Below, in pieces: positions 38,501 to 50,247 of a stretch of 64,000 nucleotides of DNA. The notes under the pieces were generated by a model that saw nothing but the letters and a program-made list of their open reading frames with translations, was not told the DNA's origin and made no database searches. Each line of letters begins with the position of its first letter. Within the stretch, counting starts at the first letter, position 1. The translations under genes and the position numbers were made by a program. This DNA is from Paragordius varius (Eukaryota > Nematomorpha), in assembly GCA_964247055.1 (NCBI GenBank), contig OZ176055.1, positions 7,440,001 to 7,504,000 on the forward strand, in the 5' to 3' direction.

Positions 38501-39569
38501 TACAAAAAATTGTTGTAGGCGTACCAAGCCTAATATTTTAAAAGTTTTACAGAATAACACATTAAATAATTTATTTAAAATAAAATATAAATGAATATAA
38601 ATATCGTATTTCTATTGTAAAAAATATTTAAAATTTAACACCATTATGTTAAAAATGAAATTAATAGGCTCGGTAAATATAATAAATAGTATGCATTTAA
38701 TGGTTGCTGGTTTCACACTATAGTAGGGCAACTCACAACACAGGAGTGTATGGAAAAAAGAAAGGAAATAATTGTTTATTCAACATTTTTTGTTTTTTCC
38801 ATACTCTATGTTATAAATTGCCCAACTAACAACCATTAAAATGCATACTGTATATTGGAACAAAACCTATATAATATTGAACAAATGCATATGCAATTTT
38901 TCTAGATCAAAATAACTATATTTACACTGGGGAGGGGTGTCACACTCAAGGTGCCAATAAACAAAACTTGGATTTAACCATTTTCCTCGATCAATCTTTC
39001 TTAGGTCGAATGAATAATTCGAGAATGAACAGTTTTATTGCCACACTTTATCTCGACGTATATTTTTCTGCTTATTTTGCTAATAAATATATATACTCAC
39101 CTAAGTATGTTTAAGAGACTGCCCCCGATCCCGTCAACATGATGGTCATGATCTTTGCTATGTTTAATAAAGTTATTAAATAATATATTAATTTAATAAT
39201 ATCCTATGGGCTGGAAAAAATATATTAAAAATAATTGGATTTAATTTTTTAATTTTTTTGACTCATTATGAGGTTCCCATAATACCCACAAACTAGTAGG
39301 TTTTTGGGAGGATTTTATCAACTTTGAACAATTTTAACTTAAAAATTAGGACATTTTAGAAAATCCGGAGAGTGAATGATTATCAGCATGGTCTAATTGG
39401 GTTGTGTGCGCTGTTTGTTTTAAAGCTCCAGAGAATTGTCCGTATAGCAATGGTTTTGTGTGTTTTCTAAATCACTATTCCACATTTAATTTTTAACTGA
39501 TTTTGCTAGAATCTGCTGCAAAATGTAATATTAAAGACACTAAAATAACGACCGAAAAACTGATCTCCA

Positions 39570-39608
<39 letters not shown>

Positions 39609-40607
39609 TGTTTCAGGCTGAATTCATAATCAATACTGCATTAAAGACGCTAAATAAGCGAATCAATTTGAATATCAAGCGTATTATTAAAATGTGGATA
39701 GACCCGGTATAGTTTTCTCGAATCTAACATTCAAATTAATCTGTCCTTTTTTTAAAAATAATTATAAGTAATACATATGTGTCACCAAACATTTTATATA
39801 ACTGCATATTTATTTTAATACGAGGAATTATTTGATAATTCGACTGATGCACAAGGATTACTAAATATGATGTCAACTGTGATTGATAAGGAAAATCTGA
39901 TTGGTACTAATGACACTGCTCTGTTGGGAAACACTCAAGTATTTTCATGGTTAACGGGGTAAACTTTAGCATAATTTTCTTTCCTCAATTCAGATTAAAT
40001 GTTTTTTGGCTCAAACTCAAGAATCCTATTATTATATTTTAGAAAAGATATTCACACCCGATTCTATGCGTTTCAAGATTTTGGAACTCAGGGTAAGATA
40101 TAATATTAAAATATGCATCTTTATAAATAGATATTTAACGATTAATCTTCAATGAATTACATTTTTTTTCAACAAATTAGGATTAGCCTATTATAGTGAT
40201 TCTGAATGCCTTCCACCTTCTTTCGTCGGGCATATTGTTGAGGGGTATCATGGGTTCAATACTGTACGCAATTTGGTGCATCAGATTTTACACAAGTACA
40301 GTATTTATGGATTTTGGTGAGACTTCCAAAAAAAACAATTATCAAAAATAAAAAATGTTATATTTATAATTAACGATATTTCTGAAATTCAGGTTTTAAC
40401 TTTTAAAATTCAAAAAAGGTAATTCAAGCAATAAATACAGTACAAATTATAATTCTTTCTCAAAAATACAGTTTAGGGATATCCCATGATAATGACCATG
40501 AAGAATGTAAAAATGAAAATTCATTACATTTGATGTCACCACGGTTCGGAAAGAATGAAGATAACTCAGTAACACTTTCGCAATGTTCACTAAAGGCCTT
40601 TTCATAG
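32566..40607 (+). CDS. Secreted reprolysin-like (M12B, ADAMTS-type) pseudoprotease 1
   Basis: Eleven exons: 32,566-32,635, 32,928-32,950, 33,071-33,331, 34,331-34,795, 37,648-37,708, 38,906-39,057, 39,617-39,706, 39,825-39,958, 40,043-40,092, 40,181-40,295 and 40,472-40,607. Total 1,557 nt (518 aa plus stop), GT-AG throughout, phases consistent. Residues 1-22 are a signal peptide (MFLIIPTFLCIVLSWNGFIR). Residues ~30-290 are a novel propeptide-like region. The M12B fold starts near NLDLTIFLDQSF (exon 6), with helix and strand NKRINLNIKRIIKMWID (exon 7), FSWLTGKDIHTRFYAFQDF and GLAYYSDSECLPPS. The zinc site HQILHNLGISHD (469-480) spans the last intron, and LMSPRFG (Met-495) is the Met-turn. The family motif is HExxHNxGxxHD, so the catalytic Glu is Gln-470 here. 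The protein stops after the catalytic domain: no disintegrin or thrombospondin modules. The function is unknown; catalysis is probably lost while zinc binding may remain. Confidence 0.85.
33598..34296. repeat. Palindromic 21-bp minisatellite in intron 3
   Basis: 33,598-33,698 holds about four to five copies of cttgaacacttcaagttggtc. 34,125-34,292 holds about eight copies of the reverse complement (aaggaccaacttgaattgttc). The outer ends of the two arms (aagagtgtccttgaacactt and its complement) match exactly, so the arrays form a hairpin with a ~430-base loop. Absent from the paralogous intron (52,572-52,837). Because the unit is 21 bp, long frames (LELFKDQ, LEHFKLV) open on both strands; they are not coding. 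Confidence 0.9.
34796..35432. other. Intron 4 sequence before the Helitron-like insertion
   Basis: AT-rich. A single stray copy of the 21-bp type unit (aaggaccacattgaagtaga) is at about 35,323. No exon seen. Confidence 0.5.
35433..37316 (+). mobile_element. Helitron-like element, both ends intact
   Basis: Starts TCTATTATATATTTATAAAA and ends gacagggtcagCTAG, inserted between A (35,432) and T (37,317), the classic Helitron signature (5'-TC, CTAG-3', A|T target, no duplication). Head and ~160-bp monomer body as in 25,194-31,746. Lies in intron 4 of pseudoprotease 1; the paralogous intron (53,279-53,439) is only 161 bp and lacks it. No coding capacity. Confidence 0.75.
37902..38478. mobile_element. 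TTAA-flanked MITE, full length (577 bp), reversed
   Basis: Begins TTAACACTTCGATTCAATTG, ends gtatccgagtgTTAA; opposite orientation to 19,332. In intron 5 of pseudoprotease 1. Not present in the matching intron of unit 2. Confidence 0.8.
38689..38850. mobile_element. Short palindromic MITE, TA-flanked
   Basis: Ends gtatgcatttaatggttgct and aaccattaaaatgcatactg, flanked by TA. Inner arms gggcaactcacaacaca / ttgcccaac. Related copies at 49,410-49,562 and 62,720-62,870. Confidence 0.75.
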
Positions 40608-40864
40608 AAGGATTACATGCATAATTGATCAAATATAGGCTTATATACAATTAATTCAGCACAGTATAATTGTTTATATCGTTTTAATTTTTCATTTTAA
40701 TATCTGAAATTCAATTCTGTAAATTTATAATTTAAATTTCGAAATTCATAGTTGAACAATAACAACTTTATTATATTATATATAAAAAATTTTCAAAAAT
40801 CAATAAATTGTCCCTAATGTAAAGACTTTCCTCTACTAAGCACAAATATAAAAAATTTAAAATT

Positions 40865-41354
40865 TTAACACTTGAAAACAACACATTGTTTCAGTCCTCC
40901 GATTCATATTAGAGTCTTTGGTGACCATAGGCTGTTTAAAATAAAATATTTTTAAAAATATGGGACTAATTGAAACAATTGTTAAAGTTTGCACTTGTAT
41001 AACATCCATGCACCGAAATATAAAAAAAGATTATTTTTAAAAAACTTGATATTACTTATTTTTTGACGAAACAAGGTAAAAATTTGGCATAATGACGTGA
41101 GTTCATTAGCTACATATAAAAATAATGTTTTCATTTTACATCAATGTTAGATAAAATTAGCTTTAATATTAGAATCTGAATAAACATGATTAGCAAAAAT
41201 GTTGTAAAATAAAAATGTCGTCTTAGATATTTTACATAGATTTTGTAATGAAAAACGCATAAGTTTAGATTGGAACCGCTTCCTTCAGTGGTTTTTATAT
41301 CAACTTAAACATAGTCTGGGCTCGCTAGGCACCCATTTTGAATCTAAATGTTAA
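40865..41354. mobile_element. TTAA-flanked MITE, degenerate
   Basis: Begins TTAACACTTGAAAACAACAC and ends ttgaatctaaatgTTAA. Much more diverged than the other copies, hence an older insertion. Confidence 0.65.
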
Positions 41355-41584
41355 AAAAGTATTTTTGTCACATTAAATTATTACCTACACTTCAGAACCT
41401 TTTAGAGTATTAACTATTTCATAAAGATATCAAATTCATCTCTTAAATGATATCTATACTGTTTCAAATTTAAATAGAGAATTTTGTCCTTTCACATAAA
41501 AATCAGCAGTTTATTCAAAATTGTTTGGAAGCTATGAGAAATATTTTAATTGCTAAATTTAAAAACAAAGCATTGACTCTCTAA

Positions 41585-41802
41585 CAGTGGTACTCACCAA
41601 CAAATATTTAAGGACCAGATAATTTACTTTTCTTGTTCACCGTCCACCATATAATACCGACAATTATTGCAGAGCTGTTTGACACATATCCAGATATTTA
41701 TACTTTGCTTAAGTACATCAAAAAATAAATGAATAATTAAGAGCTAAGCTATAAAAAGCACTTTTAGTCCCGCTTTCGGGGGCCGTGTTTTAATTTTTAC
41801 TG
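41585..41802. mobile_element. hAT-derived MITE
   Basis: Left end CAGTGGTACTCACCaac is the left end of the hAT at 15,622; the right end is ggccgtgttttaatttttaCTG. About 218 bases, non-coding. The 8-bp flanks agree only partly. Confidence 0.5.
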
Positions 41803-42280
41803 CTCTGGGGAAACTTTTAAAATAAGGCTTTTTTACCTAATACAGAAGAACAATATTTTATATTTAAATTTAAGCCTTAAAAACTTTCAAAAAATAAAAT
41901 ATTTACGCATTTATAAGTAAATGTGCCCAGGGTGACGCCGTTTTTTATATTCGCCCTTCAGTCCAGTCCTGTTTCAAAATGTTTTTTTAAAAAAAATTGT
42001 TTTAAAGCACGTTGCCGAAAAACTTAGGGGCCTCTTCAGTTTATTTAACATTTTTTAAACGTTTTATGGAGCGGGCTATCACCTATCGAGTATATGTTAA
42101 TTCATACATCTTTTAAAGTAATATATGTGCAAGGGATTAAGGATACTATACTTTGAAAAACAACAGTAAAAGAGTCTTGTAAAAAAACAATAACATATGC
42201 TTAAAATTATGGCTTAAACCTTTTTAATAATGCTTTTTTAGCTAGGAAAGTATATAAATTATAATTTTAAAGAAAATTAA
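41803..42280. other. No gene recognised
   Basis: Intergenic between pseudoprotease 1 and the decayed CAP exons. Nothing identified. Confidence 0.4.
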
Positions 42281-42289
42281 TTAATTTAA

Positions 42290-42640
42290 AATTTCTCTAA
42301 AAATTATGATAATAGAATTTTCATTAGCATAACAGCTTTTCAATCTCCTTAAATTACAAGTGGCAGTTTTGAAACATCCATCACATGAACGGACAATGCT
42401 TTTACTGTAAGGCATTTCTAATAGTGAAAAATTAGCCCTAATATAACTTAAATTGCATAGAATCTGATATAAAAGAAATTATTTTTCTGATTGAAAATAT
42501 AATTAGGATTCGGCTATTAATACAAATTTATTTACGAGGGATATAATTGCATATATAATGAATTATATACACAATTAGCTTTAATACATCCAAATAAATT
42601 GGGAATATCCCTGACATGTATTATTTATAATATTGATTAC
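42290..42640 (-). pseudogene. CAP/antigen-5 gene, decayed last two exons
   Basis: Compare with 62,959-63,277. The first exon remnant reads LFGCIKANC, but the CNYYPAGN signature is lost through a one-base change of frame (reads YMQLYPSAN). The second exon remnant (about 42,430-42,310) reads MPYSKSIVRSCDGCFKTATC, then RRLKSC, preserving the cysteine pattern. The final stop differs from the intact gene. A hAT insertion begins at 42,663, immediately upstream of the exon on the minus strand. Probably a dead relative of the CAP gene at the right edge of the window. Confidence 0.7.
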
Positions 42641-42662
42641 GTTATTGGCCAAAAATTTAATT

Positions 42663-43766
42663 CAGGCCTTTGAACCGGAAATAAACCACATGGAACCGGA
42701 ACCGTGTCCCTAAGATTTCAACAGAAACCGGTTTCGTTGTATTGGAATCAACTCGGTTCCGGTTGCTTTTGGTAAGAAACCACTCTGGTTCTATATTCAA
42801 ATTCTTAGGAGCTAGCTCCGTTCCCGGTTTGTCCAGGATCGGTTTGGTTTCGGTTCCACCTCCAAATTAAGGGTTTTATATGGTTTTATTATTATTTAAT
42901 ATTGATTTTATAACAACAATTTTCCAAGTTCCCCATCATATTGGAATGACCATCATAATTTCAAAATTTGCTGTTTTGATATTATTTTTAAGAAAATTGG
43001 TCATATGATAACATTTTTTTCTCGTATTCGATTGAAATGAAAATACCATTAAATAATTTTTATCTGAATATCTACCTTTAACATTTGAAGATAACCACAT
43101 ATAATTATTCACGTATAATTTTTTTAATTGGATTAAAAACCTTATTATTAATGAATGTGGTAAAAAACCATAAACTATAGCGCCATAATCAATACCCATT
43201 ACTAAAAATCAGCCACACTATATATCAGTGGTACTCAAAGTGCCGGTCACGGGCTGTATTAGACCTTAAGTTTTTTTGGCCACAGTTAAAATTTCATAAT
43301 GCAAGATTACATTAGCGGTACAGATTATGGCTCACAATAGGGAAAGAAATTTATTCACGCTAAATTTTATTTAGGATATGAGAAGTAATCTGATGATTGA
43401 ATTGCTTGGTACAATCATCTTTAAAGTTAAATAAGGATTTTCTTCATGGATGCGATCTTTGGCTATTAAAATTTTCTAATGAATTGTTGTGATTTACATA
43501 TGTTGATATTTTGGTTTATATTATAATAGAAATGTTGTATGAAAATCATTTAAGGAAAAGTCAGGATCCAAATTGCAACGGGTTCCTAATCAAAAGAGCC
43601 GGTTCCGGAATCGTTAATTTTTTAAGGAACCACGGTTCCGGTTCCCTTTACTAATGAACTATCCCGTTATCATTTTAAAATTCTTAGAAACAGGCCGGTT
43701 TCGGTTTAACCGTTTAAAATCACCCCGATTCCGTTTTCACTTATTTGGAACCGGTTTGAAGTTCTG
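42663..43766. mobile_element. hAT-type element with ggttccggttcc-rich ends
   Basis: Ends CAGgcctttgaaccgg and ccggtttgaagttCTG, flanked by near-identical 8-bp duplications (atttaatt at 42,655-42,662, atataatt at 43,767-43,774). Sub-terminal zones (42,680-42,870 and 43,580-43,760) are full of aaccggaaccgg-type words on both strands. A second hAT-type end (cagtggtactcaaagtgccg, 43,226) lies inside, so another element may be nested. No transposase recognised. Confidence 0.7.
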
Positions 43767-43774
43767 ATATAATT

Positions 43775-44665
43775 TGTTAAAATACAGGGGCAGGGCCTAT
43801 TGATACAGGACTAACAATTAAAATTAAATTTCAGCCATAACAACTGTAAAAAGGTAGTTTATTTACAAGTTTAAGCGGTGAGGTAAAATAACTCAAAATA
43901 TCAATTTCAGAAGAAAAAACAATTTAACAATATTTTCTTTACCTATATGTATTTTAAACATTGATATTTTTCAGAGGCATTACACACGTTTAAAGCATTA
44001 AGCATATTTTAACATTCATAAAAACTTTGGTTAGATTGTTGTAATTAATACTTCATTTTCATCTCATTGTAGACCGATTGCATTTTTGAGCTAGTTTTGT
44101 ACACTTACGCTTAATCCAATTAAACTACTGTTTATAAAAGCTGATTTTAGCAAATTTAATTATACATGCCTGTATAAGACTAAAATATTCTGTATAGTTT
44201 TCCAGTTTCTAGAGTCCGAATTTGGGATACCTGAAACACTGATCATTTAATCAAAATATATAAAAATTTGGTGATAAAATTATATTGAAAGCCAATATTT
44301 ACATTATTTGCGTATTGTAGCGAAAAAATCAAAGATAAAATGACAGCGAAAGTTTTTAAGATGATTTTTTTAACAATTATTTTAAGGTTTTTATCAAAAC
44401 ATGAGACTTAAAGGGTTAAGAATGCATGTTTTAGATTTTTCAAAATATCAACAGTACAAAACACCGCAAATTGTACGGAAATGTTAAAATGGCCAAATAG
44501 ACCATCTTTTAATAAACTAGATTAAATTTTGTGATTTAGGGGTTACATATAAAGTATAGTAAAAATTGATATTATACGGACGAAACTTAAATTATAAAGA
44601 CAAATATTTTTTAAAAAAACAACCCTAATATTTATATTTTGATTAACTCATTGTATAAAACTGTA
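43775..44665. other. Duplicated non-coding block, unit 1
   Basis: Closely matches 57,900-58,835 in unit 2 (shared ttcagccataacaactgtaa and gcccgaatttgg-like words). Ends in a CAGTAAAAAC-type MITE into which the next Helitron-like copy inserted. No coding sequence. Confidence 0.55.
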
Positions 44666-45895
44666 TCTATATTTTTATAAAAATGGAAAATGGTGGCTTT
44701 GTGATTTTTCCGGAAAACCGGTAGACCAATTCATATCCAAATATCGAAAATATATAATCATTTATGAATGCCCCGACAATAGTTTCGCCCTTTTTTTGCA
44801 TTAGGCCTCCGGTTCGGGTGCACCCCGTGTAAAAAACGGTTTTTGAAAACAGAAGTCTACAAAAATCGTATCTTTGAGACAATTTTTCTGAAAACGTGTT
44901 AGACCATTCGATTTCAAATATAATTTTTTTACCTATTTTCGATTTCATGAAAAATAGTCGGCTCGCTCTTTAATTTAGGCCCTCTTTTTACCCGCTCCCC
45001 CCGTATGCCATTTTTTCAAAAAATTACAACAAAAAATTTTTAAATCTATTTTTGGCCCAAAGTATGAGAACGTAAAAAATCAATAATGGTTCCAGGTATT
45101 CCCTGTCAAAGGCAAAAATTTTAGTCAGCCGTTTCTTTGATGATAGCTGCTGGGTAAGGACCCGCTAAAAACTGACCCGTTATATCGAAATAGCGTGCCT
45201 GTGGGGCTATATTTCAGAAAACCTATCAGTCCATAGGAGTTCAATCCGTGCTTAAAATATTACCCGTAAAACGTCAAATTTAAGTCGAGCGGTTTTTTAC
45301 GTTTAAATAGGCTCTTTACGCCCTGAAAAATGCGCCACCATAGAATAATTGTAATTTTGAAGCCATTTTTCCGAAAACTAATGGGAGCATATGGAATCAA
45401 TCAAAATCCAGGTATTCTCCGCAGTAAAACAAAATTTTAATCAAGCGCTTTTTTGTATCATCCTTTGGGTAGGGAGCTACCCGCCTACAACTGCGCCACC
45501 ATATCAAAATTGCGTTGTTTAGGAGTTAATTTTCAGAAAACTTTTTGACTATATGTGAGTTCAATAAGGGTCTAAATTAATACCCCTAAAAAGGCAAAAA
45601 TTAAGGTTGAGCGATTTTTTTAAATTAGCAGTTAGAAAGGCCATTTAGGCCCTAAAAATGCCCTATCATTGAACTATTATTTAGTTTTGAAGCCATTCTG
45701 CTATAAACCATTATGAACATATGGAATAAATGATGATTCCAGGTATTCCCATATAAAGGCAAAAAGTGTATCGATCGTCTTTTTTATATTGGCCTGAGTA
45801 GGGGCTACCCGCCTACAACCGGTGCCTCCATATCGATACAGCATGCCTTTGCAGTCAAACTTCAGAAAACCTATGAGACTATGTGAATCATTTCA
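44666..45895 (+). mobile_element. Helitron-like element, 3'-truncated
   Basis: Starts TCTATATTTTTATAAAAATG with the usual head (gtcggctcgctctttaattt) and ~160-bp monomers. Stops without the CTAG end near 45,895. Inserted in the left half of a MITE that is uninterrupted in unit 2 (58,738-58,985). Confidence 0.65.
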
Positions 45896-46298
45896 AAACT
45901 TCGTGCCGCATAATAAAATTGATTATAAAATCAAAAATATATAATACTCATTTCAAAAAAATTGTCTATCTTAATAAATTAAGACAATCATCACACATAA
46001 CATTGTAGTATTCTGCTTTTTCTATCTCAAATGTTGTTTTAAGGAATAGACAGTTATGATCAGACCATTGATATCATATAAGAGTCAGGTAGATTAGCAA
46101 TAGCGAAATAAGAAATAGTTCCATAATTTAAAAATTATACGCTTTTAACCGAGCTTTTTTGAGGATTTTTTGTAATGATCAAACAGACTTTATTGATTTT
46201 AAACATAAAATCGTATTAGTTTACTGTTTTAATATTTATTTATCAATCATATGTATAGGATATTAAAATATATGGATAATAAAACATTATTTATGGTT
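45896..46298. other. Spacer between two Helitron-like copies
   Basis: AT-rich, unrelated to unit 2 by eye. No gene seen. Confidence 0.4.
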
Positions 46299-47153
46299 AT
46301 CTATATATTTATAAAAATAGAAAGTGGTGGCTTTTGTGATCTGTTTCCGGAAAACCGGTAGACCCATTCAAATCCAATATCGAAAAAATATAATTAATAA
46401 ATGCCCCAACAATAGCTTCGCCATTTTTTGAAATTAGGCCCCCAGTTCCCGTGTAAAAAACGGGTTTTTTTGGAAACAGAAGCAAAAATCGTAGCTTTGA
46501 GACAATCCATAAAACGTGTTGGACCGTTCGATTTCAAATATATTTTTTTTACCTATTTTTGATTGCGCCGAACATAGTCGGCTCGCTTTTTAATTAAGGC
46601 CCCCTTTTTACCCGCTCGCCCCGTATGCCATTTTTTTCAAAAAATTAAAATCCACAAAAATAATTTTTTAAATCTATTTTTCGCCCAAAGTATGAGACCG
46701 TACAAAATCAATAAGGGTTCCAGGTATTCCCTGTCAAAAGGCAAAAATATTAGTGAAGCGTTTCTTTGATGATAGCTGCTGGGTAAGGAGATACCCGAAA
46801 ACTTACTCATTATATCGAAATAGCCTACCTGTGGGGCTAAATTTTAAAAAATCTATCAGGCCATATGAGTTCAATTTGTGTCAAAATATTACACGTAAAA
46901 CGTCAAATTTAAGTTGAGCGGTTTTTAAATTTGCGGTTAAATAGGGCCTTTACGCCCTGAAAAATGCGCCACCATAGAATAATTTTTAATTTTGAGGCCA
47001 TTTTTCCGAAAATAATGAGATATGGAATCATTCATGATTCCAGGTACGTAAAAAAACAAAAATTTTAATCAAGCGCTTTTTTGTATCAGCCTCTGGATAA
47101 GGAAATACCCGCCTACAACTGCGCCACCATATCATTGCATTGTTTAGGAGTTA
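46299..47153 (+). mobile_element. Helitron-like element, 3'-truncated
   Basis: Starts tCTATATATTTATAAAAATA, then the same head and the first few monomers; ends abruptly near 47,153, after which sequence shared with unit 2 (58,890 onward) resumes. Confidence 0.65.
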
Positions 47154-48048
47154 ATATGAAATAAAAATATATAGGTAACATAATCAAATGACATTTTACT
47201 ACTGATATTAAATGATTTTCGTAGGTGAATAAAGGTCTAAATTATGGTTGTATTTTAAAAAATTGTCTTTATGTAATACAAAAATTAAAATATGCCACCG
47301 GATTATTTTTCACCTATAATTTTTTTGATAAATCATGTTTTAACCTAAATCTCTTGTCTTAAACAAATGCCTTAAAATTATTCAACTTTAGAGTCTGTAT
47401 GATTAAAATGGTGGTTAGCCAAGAATGGATTTAGATATATATATGATTAGGTTCATGGTTTAGTTCATTTTTATTGCAGCCTATAAGTTTTAACTGAATT
47501 TGTTCTGGTTGAAAAGTCCCAACGATGGACACGGGTAAAATAGGATGATAATTATCCTGCATAGATCAAATTAGTTTCTATACCCTTTTCTGCCATCTTC
47601 AAAATCGTATTTATAATAATAATACCCTACTTTTTCATTTATCTTCATTAATTTGTGCAATAAGTAAAAAAATATATTTAAAATTTGTGTTATAATATCA
47701 ACATTTTATAAAGAGTTAGAATGATATAATAAATAACTTACATTTTCAACATTTAGCATAAAAAGTACTAAAATTTCTACTAGTTGTGTGGGAGAATAAA
47801 CCTCACATAGCTACGTCCAAAAATAATTTATTAACCCCATTTAAAAATAATTCGCAAAGCTCTTGAATTAAATTTATTAATTTATTTTTTATATTAAAAA
47901 AAAAGTTGCTACGTTTGTTGAAAACGGAGAATTTAGTAACAATAAATATTAATGAACATTTTTGATATATCAATCCGAATCAGGGTAGTTAACTCAGGCT
48001 AAATATGTAGACTGATTAAAAAACTACACATCTTAGCTAAGAATATGC

Positions 48049-48083
<35 letters not shown>

Positions 48084-48396
48084 TTATAATATAAACTAAT
48101 ATACATTTATGAGAAAAGTTATGTTCGCTAAAATATATTTAAATAGTTGATTTTCATATTCTATATTATTTTAAATTATTATATTCTAGTAAAATCATCA
48201 AATATAAAGGTTTTAAATCAGAATTTTTACAACATAAAATAAACACTAGAGTAGTCATTTACACCCAACATTCACTGAACATCAATGAATGAATGAATGA
48301 TTTGAATTCAGTTAACAAAAAATGATTAATTTTGCATTTAAATAAGTCATGTGAATGATAAATTATTTATAATATGTTGCAAAAGAGATGTGCTTC
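47154..48396. other. Duplicated 3' flank of the Asn-rich gene, unit 1
   Basis: Matches 58,860-59,203 plus 60,870-61,734 in unit 2. Contains a (TA)n run at about 48,051-48,080 and an (atga)n run at 48,285-48,300. At about 47,466-47,474 (ggtttagttcattt) it keeps the empty site of the unit 2 hAT. Confidence 0.6.
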
Positions 48397-49282
48397 CTAT
48401 TTTTTCTTTTTAAAGGAATAGCTATAACTCCAGGAACTTTGGGCAGGCACATTAATTTCGATAACTCGATTCCCATTATCACCGATTCGTTCGTTAACAT
48501 TCGAGTTTTGGGGCAAATGATTTACGAAAGAATTAAAATAGTTGTTCCAATCTGTGGCTCCGCCTCCTGACTGATAGGTCCACCCATTCCCGTTCCAAAC
48601 ATAAGTTCCAAAATTATTATTATTATTAGCTGATGAGGGTTGTCCACCACCTAATAAATACACAGTTTATAGTTTTATATACCTTTTTGTTCATTTAAAG
48701 CCAACATATATTCTTTGTAAAGAAAATATTTTTTTATTTAAATACAACATAATTTTAGCAAATAGATCCGTAAACAAGATTATTATTATTATTTAAAAAC
48801 AACACATTTTAAGCTAGATGATTAGAAATTTTGCAGTTATAAGATAAAATGTTGCGCTTGAACGAAAAATTTTATATTTTTTGAACTAAAATATGTCATC
48901 AGTAAGTAAAAAGTCATAAAAAAAGTATGCTTTTACCTAGAAAAAAATAAATTCTTTCTAAATTAATATAGAGATTATATTTTACCGTAGTTATTATTCT
49001 GGTTATTTGTGGCTGGTGGGTTAGTTGCAATACTTTGACGCTGAGTGGTAGCAGGTGGTCGAGTCGTTTGCCTACCCCCTCCTTGATTGTTATTGCTTAC
49101 ATTAACATTATTATTGTTATTGTTATTGATTTGGCCTGAGGCGACGGCATCTTTTACTTTTTGGGATTTAGCTTCCGAAGGCCAATGCTGTTTATAACAG
49201 GCTGGGTCGCAGACTAAAGCACAATCCGCATCAAAACTACCGCAAAGGATCTCACAATTCATGTATTTTCTACTGCATAGAT
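48397..49282 (-). CDS. Cys-rich/Asn-rich secreted-type protein, copy 1 (5' end unresolved)
   Basis: Two exons on the minus strand, 49,282-48,986 and 48,650-48,397, joined in phase 1 by a GT-AG intron. The first begins at a possible acceptor (acaacag) and encodes a cysteine-dense segment (LCSRKY, LCGSFDADCALVCDPACYK), then QHWPSEAKSQKVKDAVASGQ, then a low-complexity Asn run, GGGRQ and Thr/Pro-rich TTRPPATTQRQS. The second encodes Asn-rich repeats, FGTYVWNGNGWTYQSGGGAT, DWNNYFNSFVNHLPQNS and IEINVPAQSSWS, ending in a KKKK tail before the stop. About 184 residues are visible. The same frame upstream of the acceptor gives a hydrophobic ISYLFNLFFAQ resembling a signal peptide but has no ATG, so the start is unknown. 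I do not recognise the family. Near-identical to copy 2. Confidence 0.7.
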
Positions 49283-49409
49283 CTGTTGTATTGTGTGTTT
49301 GTGCAAAGAATAGATTAAAAAGATAAGATATATTTATGAGTTTTTATGGCAAAGTTTAAAATATTACCCAAAACAATATGTTTTGAAAATGGGAAAACCT
49401 TTTTAAATA

Positions 49410-49562
49410 CCGTATGTATTTTAATGGTATCTCTATAGTTGGGCAATTTGCAACACAGTGTGTATGGAAAAAAGAAAGGAAATATTATTTTATTCCCCAT
49501 ACCACTGTGTTGCAAATTGCCCAACTTTAGTGTGAAATAAGCAACCATTAAAATGCATACTG
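49410..49562. mobile_element. Short palindromic MITE, TA-flanked
   Basis: Arms carry gttgggcaatttgcaacaca and its complement; ends cgtatgtattttaatggt and accattaaaatgcatactg. Orthologous to 62,720-62,870, so it predates the unit duplication. Confidence 0.8.
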
Positions 49563-49604
49563 TAATGCTTCGTTTTTTCATTAGCAACATTTAATATTGT
49601 ATTG

Positions 49605-50247
49605 TTACAGGAAATTGTAAGGATTGTTGGTTGATATTCCACTAATTTTCAATCCTATTTTGCATAAATTATATACTTAATAATTCTCACTTATGTAAGA
49701 ATCCAAAAAAAACAGTGTAAATTTTTTATACACTCATAAACCAGATGACAAAAAAATGCAAAATAAACAATATTTTTGGTTTTATTTTGATATAGAATAT
49801 TTTCCTGAATAAAATATGAATGTTAAGTTTTTAATAGTTAGTTTTGGTAAATAATTAAAAAAATTATTTTAATATAGTTTCAATAAATTTTTCTTTTCTT
49901 TTAAGTGTGATAAAAAAACGCCATCTTTTGACCTGAAATTTTATAGAAACCCTAATTATATGATTTAGGGCTATTTATATATTAAAAATATCTCCTAAAA
50001 TGAAAATAAACGATAATATCTTAGATTTTATCATTATTTTTTGAATTATCCTCTATTATCCTTAATTTTCACTTTTTGCCCGATTTCGATTTTCTATCAA
50101 TATTTCAAAAACTAGGTTGTCAACAAATAAAAATTTTTGCGGCAAATGAATACGCTGGTCATAAGCTATCTCATGAAAAAAAAATTTTTCGTTAAATTTT
50201 TTTTGCACATAGTGCCATACTAAAATATTTGTTTTTAAAGGGGTGAT
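49605..50247. other. Spacer between units; half of a CACTGTGTGC MITE
   Basis: Unit similarity ends near 49,604. 50,020-50,215 matches the right half of the MITE at 22,496-22,736 (shared ttgcggcaaatgaat). No gene seen. Confidence 0.5.

Noticed and set aside
49315-49590. Signal-peptide-like frame MLLMKKRSITVCILMVAY
   Set aside because: Mostly the arms of a MITE; the duplicate at 62.7-62.9 kb has a stop after about ten codons, so it is not a conserved first exon for the Asn-rich gene.
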